NCBI GenBank assembly: GCA_031258005.1
Contig: JAIRNP010000186.1
Coordinates: 1 to 41,344, forward strand
Origin: Treponema sp.
GTDB lineage: Bacteria > Spirochaetota > Spirochaetia > Treponematales > Breznakiellaceae
Direction: 5' to 3'
DNA length: 41,344 bases
Every line of letters starts with the position of its first letter. The first letter of the stretch is position 1. A program made the position numbers and the translations under genes. Of the stretch, positions 8,220 to 17,422 are shown piece after piece. The notes under the pieces were generated by a model. The model was not told the origin of the DNA. It did no database searches and worked only from the letters and a program-made list of their open reading frames with translations.

Positions 8220-9809
8220 ATGAAAAAGATGAAAAGCATGAAAAAGCGCGGAACCCTGCTTGTTCCGCTGCTGTTCTTTTCGGCCTTCTCTCCACTTTTC
8301 CTTATCCCCAGGGCGCGTAGGCTCTTTATGCTTTTCCTGCTGTTTACCGCATTGACCGGCGCCGCGGCCCAGGAGACCCTGGCCATACTCCCCTTCACCG
8401 GGGGGCAGGGGGAGAACGGCGAGACCATTGCGGAGCTGTTCTCGTTTCAGCGGGACCTGACCGCCCTCTTCATCCCGGTGCCCCGCACCAGCATCAACCG
8501 GGCGATACGCAGCGAACAGGGCTTTCAGATGGCCTCCGGCATGACCGACCCGGACACCATCGCCGCGCTCGGCAAGCAGCTCGGTGCAACCTACGTGGTG
8601 GCGGGGACTATCGCGAAGCTGGGCAATCAGAACCTGCTGGTTATCGCCATCGTGCACACGGAGAACCTTCAGCAGATAGCCGGGGACGTTCAGACCTACG
8701 GCAGCATCGAGGAGATACGCGGCAAGCTGCCGGCAATGGCCCGGAACATTGCCGCGGCGGTGGGGACGGACACATCCCGGCTGCCCCCGGTGGGGCTTGC
8801 GGGCGGAGCGGACGGGCGGGAAGCGGACGCGCTGGCGCAGATACTGGCGGTGCATCTGATACGGAGCGGCAGGTACGCGGTGTACCCGCGCACGAAGAGC
8901 CTTGAGCAAGTACAGGAGGAGTACGGGCGTGAGTTCAGCGGGGACACGGCAGATGAGTACCTGCCCAATATAGGGACGGGGGACAACCCGCGGCTTGTGC
9001 TGTCGGTAACGGCGCGGCGTCTGGGGAGCTTCGCGATGTTCAATGCGGCGGTGATCAACCTTGAGACGGGGGCGCAGGAGGCCGGGGACAGGGCGGAGTA
9101 CCGGACGCTGGACGACGGGGTGCAGGCGATGGAAGAGCTTGCGCTGAGACTGACCGGGCAGGAGACGAAGGCGGCGGAGCTGAGGGCGCGGGTGGAGCGG
9201 GAGCACCTGGCGGCGGAGGCGGCGTGGGCGCGATATAATCCTGCCGCAAATGACGCGGCTTCTTTTACCCGTGCAATCGCCGCCATTAACAACGACAGGA
9301 CGCCCAATACTACATATACCATTACCCTGGGCGGCAGCTTTACCAGCGGCCCCGTGGTCTTTACCGGCAGTGCTGCAAAGACCCTCACCATCAAGGGGGA
9401 TGCGCTCGTCCGCACCATCTCGAACAGCGGGGGTGACGCTCTGTTTACCGTACCCAAGGGGATTACCCTGATACTGGACAACAACGTTACGCTGGACGGC
9501 AATAAGCAAAAGTATAGCATTGTGAACGTAAACGGCGGGGCGCTTGTTACGAAGGGCGGATCAACGCTGCGCGGCTCTCAAAACCGCGGCGTGTTTGTGG
9601 GGTCAAACGGCGTGTTTACGATGAGCGGCGGGGCTATAGGCGGGAATTCCACCGAACGTTCCGGCGGCGGGACCATCGACAGCACCAACCGGGCGGAACG
9701 CGGGCGTGTGGCGTATGTAAACATCTTGGACCGGCAACGCAACTCCACGGCGGGTCCCGGGGTCAACATGGACAGCCGCGTCTCCGGATCCGGCGGGGGC
9801 TGGGAATGA
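8220..9809 (+). CDS. Exported LpoB/CsgG-like protein fused to a beta-helix-like repeat region
   Basis: The 529-residue protein starts with an unusually long leader holding two hydrophobic stretches, ending near GAAAQE (about residue 51). A domain follows (about 52-190) with the ETLAILPFTGGQGENGETIAEL opening and ALGKQLGATYVVAGTIAKLGNQNLLVIAIV. These resemble the CsgG/LpoB/TolB-N type of periplasmic proteins. A second similar half covers about 200-330. Residues 345-490 carry short Gly/Asn-rich strands such as NGVFTMSGGAIGGNS that suggest a right-handed beta-helix. The sequence is clearly more GC-rich than the flanking housekeeping genes. The start is supported by AAGGAG at 8209. A surface or cell-wall role is inference. 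Confidence 0.65.
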   Translation: MKKMKSMKKRGTLLVPLLFFSAFSPLFLIPRARRLFMLFLLFTALTGAAAQETLAILPFTGGQGENGETIAELFSFQRDLTALFIPVPRTSINRAIRSEQGFQMASGMTDPDTIAALGKQLGATYVVAGTIAKLGNQNLLVIAIVHTENLQQIAGDVQTYGSIEEIRGKLPAMARNIAAAVGTDTSRLPPVGLAGGADGREADALAQILAVHLIRSGRYAVYPRTKSLEQVQEEYGREFSGDTADEYLPNIGTGDNPRLVLSVTARRLGSFAMFNAAVINLETGAQEAGDRAEYRTLDDGVQAMEELALRLTGQETKAAELRARVEREHLAAEAAWARYNPAANDAASFTRAIAAINNDRTPNTTYTITLGGSFTSGPVVFTGSAAKTLTIKGDALVRTISNSGGDALFTVPKGITLILDNNVTLDGNKQKYSIVNVNGGALVTKGGSTLRGSQNRGVFVGSNGVFTMSGGAIGGNSTERSGGGTIDSTNRAERGRVAYVNILDRQRNSTAGPGVNMDSRVSGSGGGWE

Positions 9810-10027
9810 GGCTTCCCCGCCGGGAGGCCGCTTTACCAAGGGGCGGGCGGGCATTTTACGGCTGCAGCGGCCTTTCCACCGGAGACCGGGAAGCCATAGG
9901 CAGGCGCTTTGGGGACGGGGTGTTTTAAACAAGTAATAAGGTCGGCGTTACAGGGCTTTGCGGACTTTCTCTCTGTATCGAAGGCAGGTTGCATAGGGTT
10001 TCAGTTTTGAGTTAAGAGGAGTGTACG
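9810..10027. other. GC-rich tail and pyrH leader
   Basis: There is no confident gene. The first 120 bases keep the high GC of the preceding gene and may be decayed 3' sequence of the same accessory patch. A 40-codon frame (9806-9928) overlaps the upstream stop but looks like chance. Composition returns to normal near 9930, and AAGAGGA (10014-10020) serves pyrH. Confidence 0.4.
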
Positions 10028-10717
10028 ATGATTACGGTTATTTCTTTGGGCGGTTCTATTGTCGCCCCGGATACGGTGGATGAACCCTTTTTGAAGGAGT
10101 GGCTATCCCTCATCAGGATGCTTTTAGAAGAAGCGTCCCAGCGCCGGTTTATTTTAGTAGTCGGCGGCGGCGGCCCTGCTCGGGTATGGCAGCAGGCCTA
10201 CCGGACTATATCCGGAACCGCCGTTTCCCACGAGCAGGCCGATTGGATTGGCATCATGGCGACCCGGCTCAATGCGGAACTCATTCGGGGGATCCTGGGC
10301 CCCTTATGTACCCAAGCAGTGGTAACGGATCCCACCCAGGCGGTGTTTGAGGGCCGGGTCCTGGTGGCCGCAGGCTGGAAACCAGGATTTTCTTCTGATT
10401 ATGATGCGGTCCTCCTGGCAGAACGGTTTAAGGCCGATAAGGTGATCAATTTATCGAATATTGCACAGGTCTATACCGATGATCCCCGCACCAATCCCCA
10501 GGCGCAGCCTATAGACACCATAAGCTGGGCGGACTTTCGTGTCCTCGTGGGGGATGAATGGGCTCCGGGGAAGCATGTTCCCTTTGACCCTATCGCAAGC
10601 CGGCATGCGGCACAAATCAAGCTCCCGGTGATCTGTGCCGCCGGGCGTAACTTGGAGAACGTACAAAAAATCCTTCACGGGGAATCCTTTATCGGTACCA
10701 CCATAGGACCCCTATGA
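10028..10717 (+). CDS. pyrH: UMP kinase, archaeal/spirochaetal type
   Basis: This amino-acid-kinase-fold enzyme phosphorylates UMP to UDP in pyrimidine nucleotide synthesis. The 229 residues begin ITVISLGGSIVAP, the glycine-rich ATP and phosphate loop in the form typical of archaeal-type UMP kinases. They continue with ILVVGGGGPAR, the UMP-binding region AVVTDPTQAVFEGRVLVAAGWKPGFSSDYDAVLLAERF, and the ATP-site block KVINLSNIAQVYTDDPRTNPQA. The start at 10028 has AAGAGGA seven bases upstream. Its stop codon overlaps the tail of the converging minus-strand gene by six bases, so no terminator separates the two. Confidence 0.93.
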   Translation: MITVISLGGSIVAPDTVDEPFLKEWLSLIRMLLEEASQRRFILVVGGGGPARVWQQAYRTISGTAVSHEQADWIGIMATRLNAELIRGILGPLCTQAVVTDPTQAVFEGRVLVAAGWKPGFSSDYDAVLLAERFKADKVINLSNIAQVYTDDPRTNPQAQPIDTISWADFRVLVGDEWAPGKHVPFDPIASRHAAQIKLPVICAAGRNLENVQKILHGESFIGTTIGPL

Positions 10718-11392
10718 TCGTTCAGAAATGGCAATGGCCAGTTCTACCTCGGATAAGCTGACCCCGAGCCGTGCGGCAATCAGACTGGCTGAAAGACCGG
10801 CTTTGGATAATTCCGCAACCTGTTCTGGGAACGGAGGGGGGTTCGGCGTTATTTCCCGTGGCGCCCGCACAATACGAGGGCCTGCAGGTTCCCGTGTCAA
10901 AGGGAGAGGCCCCCTATCAGCGGGAGCGGTGAAGCCCACCGCGGCGGCAGCGGGGATATCCTTTGCTGCAGCCGCCGGTGTTTTGGAATCCCCTTCCGTG
11001 TCGGTTTTAGCAGAAGCGCCGGAAAAAAGATCATAGGCCTTGGGAAAAGGCTGGATAACCGCAGAAAAAGGGCTGGTCACGCTGTGTTTTCTACCTAACT
11101 TCACATAGGCTTCTTCCTGGAATTGCCGCCGGTCCACTTCCCGAAGATGGATGCTGATACGCTTATCTACCTCCTCTAAAAGGGAGCGGAGGGTTTTTAT
11201 CCGCTCTTCCACCAACAGTGCATCCTTATCCGTGGCCGCATCAATTTCGGCAATGAGTTTATAGACCTCTTCCCGGAATTCCGCTAAAATCCGCTCGGAT
11301 CCGGTACGGCGCCGGAGATAAGCCCTGCAATATATAAAGAAAAAAACACAGGCCATAAACGTTACTGTAGAAAGAACCATAGATACCTGCAT
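10712..11392 (-). CDS. Membrane-anchored coiled-coil protein with C-terminal HTH-like motif, end of fla block
   Basis: The 226-residue protein starts with one transmembrane helix (about residues 4-22). A highly charged helical region follows (about 30-105, REEVYKLIAEIDAATDK...RIKTLRSLLEEVDKRIS). A Pro/Ala-rich linker leads to a C-terminal segment QVAELSKAGLSASLIAARLG, continuing with an SEVELA helix, that reads like a helix-turn-helix. I do not recognise a named family. It is the last gene on the strand of the flagellar block, 32 bases after the preceding gene. A role linked to motility is inferred from position only. Confidence 0.65.
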   Translation of the reverse strand: MQVSMVLSTVTFMACVFFFIYCRAYLRRRTGSERILAEFREEVYKLIAEIDAATDKDALLVEERIKTLRSLLEEVDKRISIHLREVDRRQFQEEAYVKLGRKHSVTSPFSAVIQPFPKAYDLFSGASAKTDTEGDSKTPAAAAKDIPAAAAVGFTAPADRGPLPLTREPAGPRIVRAPREITPNPPPFPEQVAELSKAGLSASLIAARLGVSLSEVELAIAISERS

Positions 11393-11424
11393 ACAACCAC
11401 CTTGGCATCCCGAACAAGGGAGGC

Positions 11425-11760
11425 CTATCCATTTATATCAATGTTTTTGCCTAAAGTCGGATCTCGTATGATAAAAACCGGATCGGTAATGCTGTCCTTT
11501 TCCGTATTTCCTCCGGCTTCCTCCTGGCCTGTCCCGTCCTCTTCCGGTTGTTTGGGATTGCGATCCTGCACTCCTTCAGCCCCTTCTCCGGTATTCTGGG
11601 CTTCATTTACCGATTGGATGTGGGTCTCCACTTTTTTCTGGATTTGAATACCCTGTAAGGCTTGTTGAATCGCAAGACCCTCTTTTTGGGATGCCTGAAT
11701 TTTACCCACCTTATCCAGTTGGGTGAATAAGGTCTGGATATCAATTGGTTGTATAGCCAT
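11425..11760 (-). CDS. Small acidic unknown protein in the fla block
   Basis: The 111-residue product starts AIQPIDIQTLFTQLDKVGK, has a helical stretch (about 5-50, with QASQKEGLAIQQALQGIQIQ) and continues as a Gly/Glu/Gln-rich, probably disordered tail. The ATG at 11760 is chosen because CGAGG precedes it and it overlaps the end of fapA by 20 bases. The in-frame ATG at 11796 lies deeper in fapA and lacks a site. No signal peptide or membrane segment is visible. The function is unknown, but the overlap shows it is cotranslated with fapA. Confidence 0.6.
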   Translation of the reverse strand: MAIQPIDIQTLFTQLDKVGKIQASQKEGLAIQQALQGIQIQKKVETHIQSVNEAQNTGEGAEGVQDRNPKQPEEDGTGQEEAGGNTEKDSITDPVFIIRDPTLGKNIDING

Positions 11761-13705
11761 CAGGACCTCGCTTTGCCTCTTCATCGGGTTCTTCATATTT
11801 AGTCACCCGTATCAACTCATTTTCAAGAATAAAGGTAATGGCCCGATATTCATTTTTTACACTCTCCACTACATCCCGGATTATGATTTTAACCCCCGGA
11901 AGTATCTTCTCTGATGCAGAGACCCGTCCCCGGATCTTTACCCCATTAATCAACTCTTGTATCTTATTAGCATTTTCATCTATTTCCTTTATTTCAGCCA
12001 ATAGGGTTCGGTGCCGTTCCATGAGTTCCTGCATGTGGATCTCTTTATCTTCAGGAAGGGATTTGCGTTGTTGTAAAATATTGTTAAGGGTCTGGAAGTC
12101 CAGTTTCAGCTGCTCGATTTCTTTTTCCCGGGTTGCCCTATTCACCATAAGGGTATCCAGCTCTTTCTTGCTTTTGGGGTCGATACCGACTTCACAGATG
12201 GTTTCGGTACCGCTGACAGAGCTGCCGATGACCTTCGCGTTGATCTCTTCAGTAGCCCGCAGATGTCCCCCGACGATGGTAGCCCGTTTACCTTTACAGA
12301 CTATCCGCTTAAGCGCATCCACCCGGGAATTGATAATGCCATCAGACACAATCACCATATTCCCCGCTTCAATCACCGTATTCTCAATAAATCGGGCATA
12401 GACGGATTTCCCGGCCTTAACCGTACCAACATTGCGCCCGGTAATACCCTTTTGGACGATAATATCCCCTTCCGCTTCCAGATTCGCCATTTCCACGGAC
12501 CCTTTCACTTCGATATTTCCCTGGGCTTTAACGAAAAAGCCATCTTCCACATTACCGGTTACAATTACGGTACCTAAGAAAATAATATTCCCGGTTTTCA
12601 GATTCACGTTACCCGGAACCGTATATACCGGTTCCACATTGATCGTCCCAGATGTCAACATGACTTGGCCGTTGATATCTGAAATAATCGTAGCCCGATC
12701 TTCACCGAGATGGACATTAGCCCCTAAGGGCATATCAATGTCATTCCCCGTTTTAGCAGGGAGGTATCCCCCGACCACGGTCCTGCCCACGATTCCCTCT
12801 CCGGGGGGAACTTTTCTTGCTAAAGGCTGGTCTTTAACCACGTTCTGGATGTTATTAACATCCCTAAAATCGACCCTTCCATCCGCTCCCTCATGGATCG
12901 GTCCCCGATTCTGAGTAGTCTTAAAAAAGTACTCTATGTATGCATCTTTGCCGTTCTCTGCGGGGCTGCCCTCAGCCGCCAGCACAGGCACCCGATAACT
13001 GGGACGGTCCAAAAAATCCTGTAAAAATGCCTCTTTAATGCCATATACCACCCGGTTATCCTTTAGCACACTGATAACCATCTCAAAAGACAGATCAATC
13101 CCTCCCGGACCTGGAGGCATCAGCGTAATATAGGCCTTCATATCTTGATCGCTGATATTCACCGAAACCATACTATCGTTGGTGTATTTACGATTGAAAC
13201 TACCGACCCGCACATATACACCCTTCGCCTCATTGACCACGGTAGTAACTAAGTCTTCGTCAATATCTATAATTCCCCTGGCATTGAGGGCTCTCATAGC
13301 TTCGCCTTTAGTTACCCGTCTCCCTTCCATCACCGGAGCTACCACCTTGAGCCTTGCCCCGTCATCATCCAGGTGCACAAAAACATCCCCATCTTTATGC
13401 ACCGGCACCGGAGCGACGGTTTCCGTATCGGCATTTGCTGACACTGATGCCACTACCACATCTTGCTTAGTGACCGCCCGTGGGTAGGCCCGGATTTTCC
13501 ATTCTTTTTTGCCGACCCCTAAAAAGCCGGAAAACCCCTTCTCGGTAATTTCATAATCAATCCGTTTAACCGGGAGGTTGAGCAAGGTAGCCGCCTCGGC
13601 AATCGCCGCTTCCAAGGTAGGACCTTCGGTATCAACCGTACGTATGGCCCTATCCCGGGTCAAACGCTGCTTCATGATAGACTGAAGCTGAACAAAATCA
13701 ACCAT
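11741..13705 (-). CDS. fapA: FapA-type (DUF342) flagellar assembly protein
   Basis: The 654-residue cytoplasmic protein has three parts. The N-terminus (about 20-75) resembles the Jag_N module, with AIAEAATLLNLPVKRIDYEITEKGFSGFLGVGKKEWKI split across the region. A middle FapA N-terminal domain follows. The long FapA beta-helix (about 330-520) has repeated short strands such as GTVIVTGNVEDGFFVKAQGN and GSVEMANLEAEGDIIVQKG. A coiled coil (about 540-600) and a small beta end complete it. FapA-family proteins are bactofilin-like scaffolds linked to flagellar placement in other bacteria. The gene follows fliA by 83 bases. The Jag_N-like start hints at RNA binding or membrane-insertion links, which is inference. 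Confidence 0.82.
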   Translation of the reverse strand: MVDFVQLQSIMKQRLTRDRAIRTVDTEGPTLEAAIAEAATLLNLPVKRIDYEITEKGFSGFLGVGKKEWKIRAYPRAVTKQDVVVASVSANADTETVAPVPVHKDGDVFVHLDDDGARLKVVAPVMEGRRVTKGEAMRALNARGIIDIDEDLVTTVVNEAKGVYVRVGSFNRKYTNDSMVSVNISDQDMKAYITLMPPGPGGIDLSFEMVISVLKDNRVVYGIKEAFLQDFLDRPSYRVPVLAAEGSPAENGKDAYIEYFFKTTQNRGPIHEGADGRVDFRDVNNIQNVVKDQPLARKVPPGEGIVGRTVVGGYLPAKTGNDIDMPLGANVHLGEDRATIISDINGQVMLTSGTINVEPVYTVPGNVNLKTGNIIFLGTVIVTGNVEDGFFVKAQGNIEVKGSVEMANLEAEGDIIVQKGITGRNVGTVKAGKSVYARFIENTVIEAGNMVIVSDGIINSRVDALKRIVCKGKRATIVGGHLRATEEINAKVIGSSVSGTETICEVGIDPKSKKELDTLMVNRATREKEIEQLKLDFQTLNNILQQRKSLPEDKEIHMQELMERHRTLLAEIKEIDENANKIQELINGVKIRGRVSASEKILPGVKIIIRDVVESVKNEYRAITFILENELIRVTKYEEPDEEAKRGPDGYTTN

Positions 13706-13788
13706 TCTCTCTCCTTTCCCTCCCGTTTCATCCTAAAAAATCTCTCGGGCAACGCTTCCCAGAACTTACGCGGGTTTTGGGAAAGCCC

Positions 13789-14577
13789 CTATATAATGCC
13801 TTTACGAATATTTGTTAATTTTGATCTGAGCCGGAGGATCGCTTTGGTATGCAGTTGAGATACCCGGGATTCGGTTACTTCCAATACCTGGCCTATCTCT
13901 TTCAAAGTCAGATCCTCATAGTAATACAAGACTAAAATCTTCTTTTCCTTGTCCGGTAATTCATTGATATGATCAACAATGACCCGGCGGATCTCATCTT
14001 TCTCGACAATCACATCAGGATTGAGGCTCATAGGAGCCTCAATGCTATCCCCAATAGAAACTTTATCGTTTTCATCCCCTGAGAACCACACATCGTTAAG
14101 GGAAAGGATCGAAGTCCCGGATATCTTCATCATGGTTTTAAGATATTCCCCTTCGTCCATACCCAAAGACCCGGCAATCTCGTGATCCGTCGCGGTTCTG
14201 CCAAGCTGGGCTTCCAAGGAGCCGATGGCATCCTCTACTTCCCGGGTTTTCTGCCGTACTGATCGGGGGACCCAATCAATGGAACGGAGTTCATCAAAGA
14301 TAGCGCCCCGGATCCGGGTTACCGCATAGGTTTTAAATTTAACCCCCTTATCAGGATCAAATTTATCGATAGCATCCAAGAGGCCAAAGGCTCCGTAGCC
14401 TACCAGGTCATCAAATTCCACATTATGGGGCATACCAATCGCTACTTTACCGGCTACATACTTCACCAAAGGAGCATATTGTTTAATAAAATGTTCCCGA
14501 ATCTTCACATTCCGGTTCTGATGGTATTCCACCCAAAGCTCATCTTCTCTTCTTTGTTCCAGGGGGACATTCCCCAT
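13789..14577 (-). CDS. fliA: Flagellar sigma factor FliA/WhiG (sigma-28)
   Basis: The 262-residue sigma factor has region 2 ([24 protein letters not shown]-type segment, then [19 protein letters not shown] and [10 protein letters not shown]). Region 3 includes [18 protein letters not shown]. Region 4 ends with [42 protein letters not shown] is characteristic of the FliA/WhiG group. It directs polymerase to late flagellar promoters, such as filament genes, which are not in this window. AGGGG lies upstream of the ATG. It sits eleven bases after the small membrane protein gene and is part of the fla block, so sigma-28 is made together with the basal body. Confidence 0.95.
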   Translation of the reverse strand: MGNVPLEQRREDELWVEYHQNRNVKIREHFIKQYAPLVKYVAGKVAIGMPHNVEFDDLVGYGAFGLLDAIDKFDPDKGVKFKTYAVTRIRGAIFDELRSIDWVPRSVRQKTREVEDAIGSLEAQLGRTATDHEIAGSLGMDEGEYLKTMMKISGTSILSLNDVWFSGDENDKVSIGDSIEAPMSLNPDVIVEKDEIRRVIVDHINELPDKEKKILVLYYYEDLTLKEIGQVLEVTESRVSQLHTKAILRLRSKLTNIRKGII

Positions 14578-14588
14578 AGCCTATCCCC

Positions 14589-15182
14589 TTATTCTTGTTT
14601 TAATATGGTCTGTATCGCGGATGCCATTTTTTTCGGATCCAGATTTTCTCCCCTACTTGGCACCCTACTCGTATGCTGCGCTTTGCTTGAAGCTGCCTCA
14701 GGGATGTTTTCCGGAATAGCCTCATGGATCGAGAAAAGAGGATCCCTTCCGACTGCTCCGTCCATCCCTTGCGCCAGATCCTTGGCCCAGGGTGCGGAAG
14801 GCACAAAACCGGCAGGATCTACTCCCTCCCCTTTTTGTTGAGTATAGTCCTTTTTGCGCTCCTGATCCAGCGTTCCCGAAACCTCGAATAAATCGGTGTT
14901 TTCCTGATCTACGTCATCTTCCACGGAAATATCTATCCGGGAACCGGGGGCTTCGCCGGCTGCGGATGCTGCATCTGCATCGGGGTTAAGCAGTTCCGGT
15001 AGAAAAGTCCCAATAAGCCGCTGGGAAACCTCTATAAAGACAAAAAAAAGTGCTCCGAAAATAACCGCCCGCAAGAGCACCATAAGAAAACTACCGCCGC
15101 TGATGATCCCCACGATACAGGACAGTACAAAGCCGATCCCCCCGGCAATACCATTTACTTTTACCTTTTTTCCTCCAAGCAC
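14589..15182 (-). CDS. Two-helix membrane protein of unknown function between flhG and fliA
   Basis: The 197-residue product has a short basic N-terminus, two close hydrophobic helices (about residues 11-33 and 35-57) and a long acidic cytoplasmic or periplasmic tail with low complexity. The most likely start is GTG at 15182, with AAGGTGG about nine bases upstream. No enzymatic motif is visible. A membrane gene in this position, between flhG and fliA, is consistent with what I recall of other treponemal fla operons. A flagellar role is plausible but rests on position only. Confidence 0.65.
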   Translation of the reverse strand: MLGGKKVKVNGIAGGIGFVLSCIVGIISGGSFLMVLLRAVIFGALFFVFIEVSQRLIGTFLPELLNPDADAASAAGEAPGSRIDISVEDDVDQENTDLFEVSGTLDQERKKDYTQQKGEGVDPAGFVPSAPWAKDLAQGMDGAVGRDPLFSIHEAIPENIPEAASSKAQHTSRVPSRGENLDPKKMASAIQTILKQE

Positions 15183-15236
15183 CTTGGTAATCCACCTTAT
15201 CTATTGCAATTTCTGGGGCCCCAGATCCCCACGCTG

Positions 15237-16130
15237 CTAGGCCCGCCCAAAAAGCCGTCGAATCATAGCGGCAAAACCGTCGTTCTCGCTCCGACTCTCA
15301 TGCTTTTCCATGCGTTCCGCGATATGCTGAACGCAGAGCGAAGCCTTACACTTAGCGTCAAGCGCCATGAAGGGCTTCTGCCGGAGCACCGCCTGGGAAA
15401 CCATGGCATCATCGTAGATAAACCCTAAATAATCAATCCGGATGTTTAAAAATTGACAGGCAATATGGGTCATCCGGTCGGCCACTTTCTTTGCCTCCGC
15501 CACACTTCTTACCCGGTTCACCACCAGCTTAAGCCCCATGGTAAGACTCTCATACTCAGTGGCGATGATCTTGGTGATCCCATAGGCATCGGTAATGGCG
15601 GTGGGCTCGGGAGTCGCGATGATCACCGCATCGTCCGCGGCAGCGATAAAATCGAGCACGTTACTGGAAACCCCGGCGCTCGTATCAATAATAATAATAT
15701 CCGCCTCAGAAAGAGAATCCAATTCGTTGATGAAATACTGCCGCTCATCTTCGGTCAGGTTGGCGATCTTGGAAAGCCCTGAAGCCCCGGCTACAATGGA
15801 AATACCGTAATCGGTTTCCCAAAGGATTTCTTTCATGGTTTTTTGCTTACGCATCACATGGTACAAATTAAACTTGGGGATCGTGTTGAGCATGACATTG
15901 ACATTGGCAAGGCCCAGATCCGCATCCATAACCACCACTTTCTTCCCCAGCCGGGCATAGGCTAAGGCCATATTCACGGATATACTGGTTTTTCCCACCC
16001 CTCCCTTGCCGCTGGTGACGGTGATAATCCGGGTTCGTTTGGCTTCCGGGGACTTTACCGATTTGGTTTTTTCCTGGAAGTCGTTTTTTTTACGCATGAT
16101 TTCCCGTAGTTTTTCAGCCTGATCTTCCAT
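15237..16130 (-). CDS. flhG: FlhG (FleN/YlxH), MinD-like ATPase controlling flagellar number
   Basis: The 297-residue protein is a MinD/ParA-type ATPase. It carries the deviant Walker [19 protein letters not shown], the Walker A' [16 protein letters not shown], and the switch segment [17 protein letters not shown] basic N-terminus contains [11 protein letters not shown], resembling the DQAxxLR motif by which FlhG stimulates FlhF GTPase. FlhG limits how many flagella form. I chose ATG 16130 because GGAG sits six bases upstream. It starts two bases after the flhF stop. An ATG at 16142 would overlap flhF and lacks a site. Confidence 0.92.
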   Translation of the reverse strand: MEDQAEKLREIMRKKNDFQEKTKSVKSPEAKRTRIITVTSGKGGVGKTSISVNMALAYARLGKKVVVMDADLGLANVNVMLNTIPKFNLYHVMRKQKTMKEILWETDYGISIVAGASGLSKIANLTEDERQYFINELDSLSEADIIIIDTSAGVSSNVLDFIAAADDAVIIATPEPTAITDAYGITKIIATEYESLTMGLKLVVNRVRSVAEAKKVADRMTHIACQFLNIRIDYLGFIYDDAMVSQAVLRQKPFMALDAKCKASLCVQHIAERMEKHESRSENDGFAAMIRRLFGRA

Positions 16131-16132
16131 AA

Positions 16133-17407
16133 CTATCTCCATTGAATTTGTGCGGATTCATCAACCAGGAAAAGCCGCTCAATTTTTGCCCTATTGACCT
16201 GGAAGCCCTCAAGGTTGATAAGAAAACGAACCACCGTGGCCTTCTGTATATTGCTGGGTACTTTCTGTCCGTCGGTAATATAGGAAACGGATTTTCCCAT
16301 GTCCGAAAGCGCACTGATCACATTACCCATCCGTATGGTTTCATCCAGTTTCGTGATGATCAAAGACCGGTAATTGAAAGGTTCAAACTGCCGGATGATT
16401 TCCTTGAGATCGCTGGATTTGGTGGTCGCGGCTACCGCAAGATACAGCTCCGCTTGCGTCCCGCAGGCATCCAGCATCTGCTTCATCTTTCCCAACTGGG
16501 CAGAATCCCGGGGACTCCTCCCAATGGTATCTACCAGGATGAGATCCACCCCTTCCGAGTATTGGGCGATGGTTTTCTTGAGATCATCATAATCTTCCAC
16601 ATAGGAAACGGGAAGAGCCATGATATTACCGTACTTTTCGATCTGTTCTTTCGCGCCGATCCTAAAGGCATCAATGGTGATCATCCGCACCGAGAGCGGA
16701 CGCCGGTCCGCATTCCCAATCCCAAAGATGGCGGCTAACTTTGCAATGGTCGTCGTCTTACCCACGCCGGTAGGGCCCACCAGTACCATGATACGGGGGA
16801 GCCGCTGAAACTTTTCCTCTTTATAGATGGTGATGTTTTCACCAATCCACTGGATAACCTTGTCCTGTACCGCTTTATAATCATTGAGGGCATCCAGAGA
16901 AAATTCTTTTTTAATCCGTTCCAGGATCATCTGGCTAAAACGGGGGGAAAAATCATTGTGATCCAGCGCCTCCCCAATACGGCTGAGGGTAGCATGTTCT
17001 TCCGGGGCCTGAGCCGTCGTGCCTGCATCGATCCGTTCCTTGAGAGTCTGGACTTCTTTCAAGACCGCCTGCCAGCCGCTTTCCCCTTTATTCGCCGTAT
17101 TCGCCGCATCCAGGACTTTTCGTTTTTCCTCTTCAAAATCCGGGGGTGATTTCCGGGCCGCTCCTGCAGGATCCGAACCCGAAGGAGAACGGGAAAGAAC
17201 CGGCTCCGTACTGCCCAGATTGATATTTTTTACCACGTTATTGGCGGTAAACCCGCTGATTTCTACCCCATCCTTGGCGAACAATCCGAAAATTCCCCCT
17301 AAGCGAATGGTCTTATGGTTCAATATGGAAAAACGCTCCCCGTACTTCATCCGGATCTTATTGAGACATTCAGTATAGGTTAAGGCTTGTTCGGTAAAAT
17401 ATTCCAT
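16133..17407 (-). CDS. flhF: FlhF, SRP-type GTPase for flagellar placement
   Basis: The 424-residue protein has the three-part FlhF layout: a basic N-terminal domain (about 1-100), a helical N domain (about 120-195) and the SRP-family GTPase domain. The GTPase has G1 [17 protein letters not shown] near residue 205, the [13 protein letters not shown] insertion box, G3 [11 protein letters not shown], and G4 ITKLDE. FlhF recruits early basal-body parts to the cell pole and works with FlhG, encoded next. G3 reads DTIGR rather than the more usual DTAGR, a small deviation. Confidence 0.93.
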   Translation of the reverse strand: MEYFTEQALTYTECLNKIRMKYGERFSILNHKTIRLGGIFGLFAKDGVEISGFTANNVVKNINLGSTEPVLSRSPSGSDPAGAARKSPPDFEEEKRKVLDAANTANKGESGWQAVLKEVQTLKERIDAGTTAQAPEEHATLSRIGEALDHNDFSPRFSQMILERIKKEFSLDALNDYKAVQDKVIQWIGENITIYKEEKFQRLPRIMVLVGPTGVGKTTTIAKLAAIFGIGNADRRPLSVRMITIDAFRIGAKEQIEKYGNIMALPVSYVEDYDDLKKTIAQYSEGVDLILVDTIGRSPRDSAQLGKMKQMLDACGTQAELYLAVAATTKSSDLKEIIRQFEPFNYRSLIITKLDETIRMGNVISALSDMGKSVSYITDGQKVPSNIQKATVVRFLINLEGFQVNRAKIERLFLVDESAQIQWR

Positions 17408-17422
17408 TGGTTCGCTTACTCC

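Noticed and set aside
8166-9509. 447-codon minus-strand open frame opposite the LpoB-like gene
   Set aside because: It is rich in Arg, Pro, His and Gly, has no domain, and arises from the GC-rich coding strand. The plus-strand frame has a signal leader, a ribosome site and a recognisable domain.
9806-9928. 40-codon plus-strand frame overlapping the stop of the LpoB-like gene
   Set aside because: The ATGA overlap is suggestive, but the region is GC-rich and all three frames are open for similar lengths, so chance is likely.
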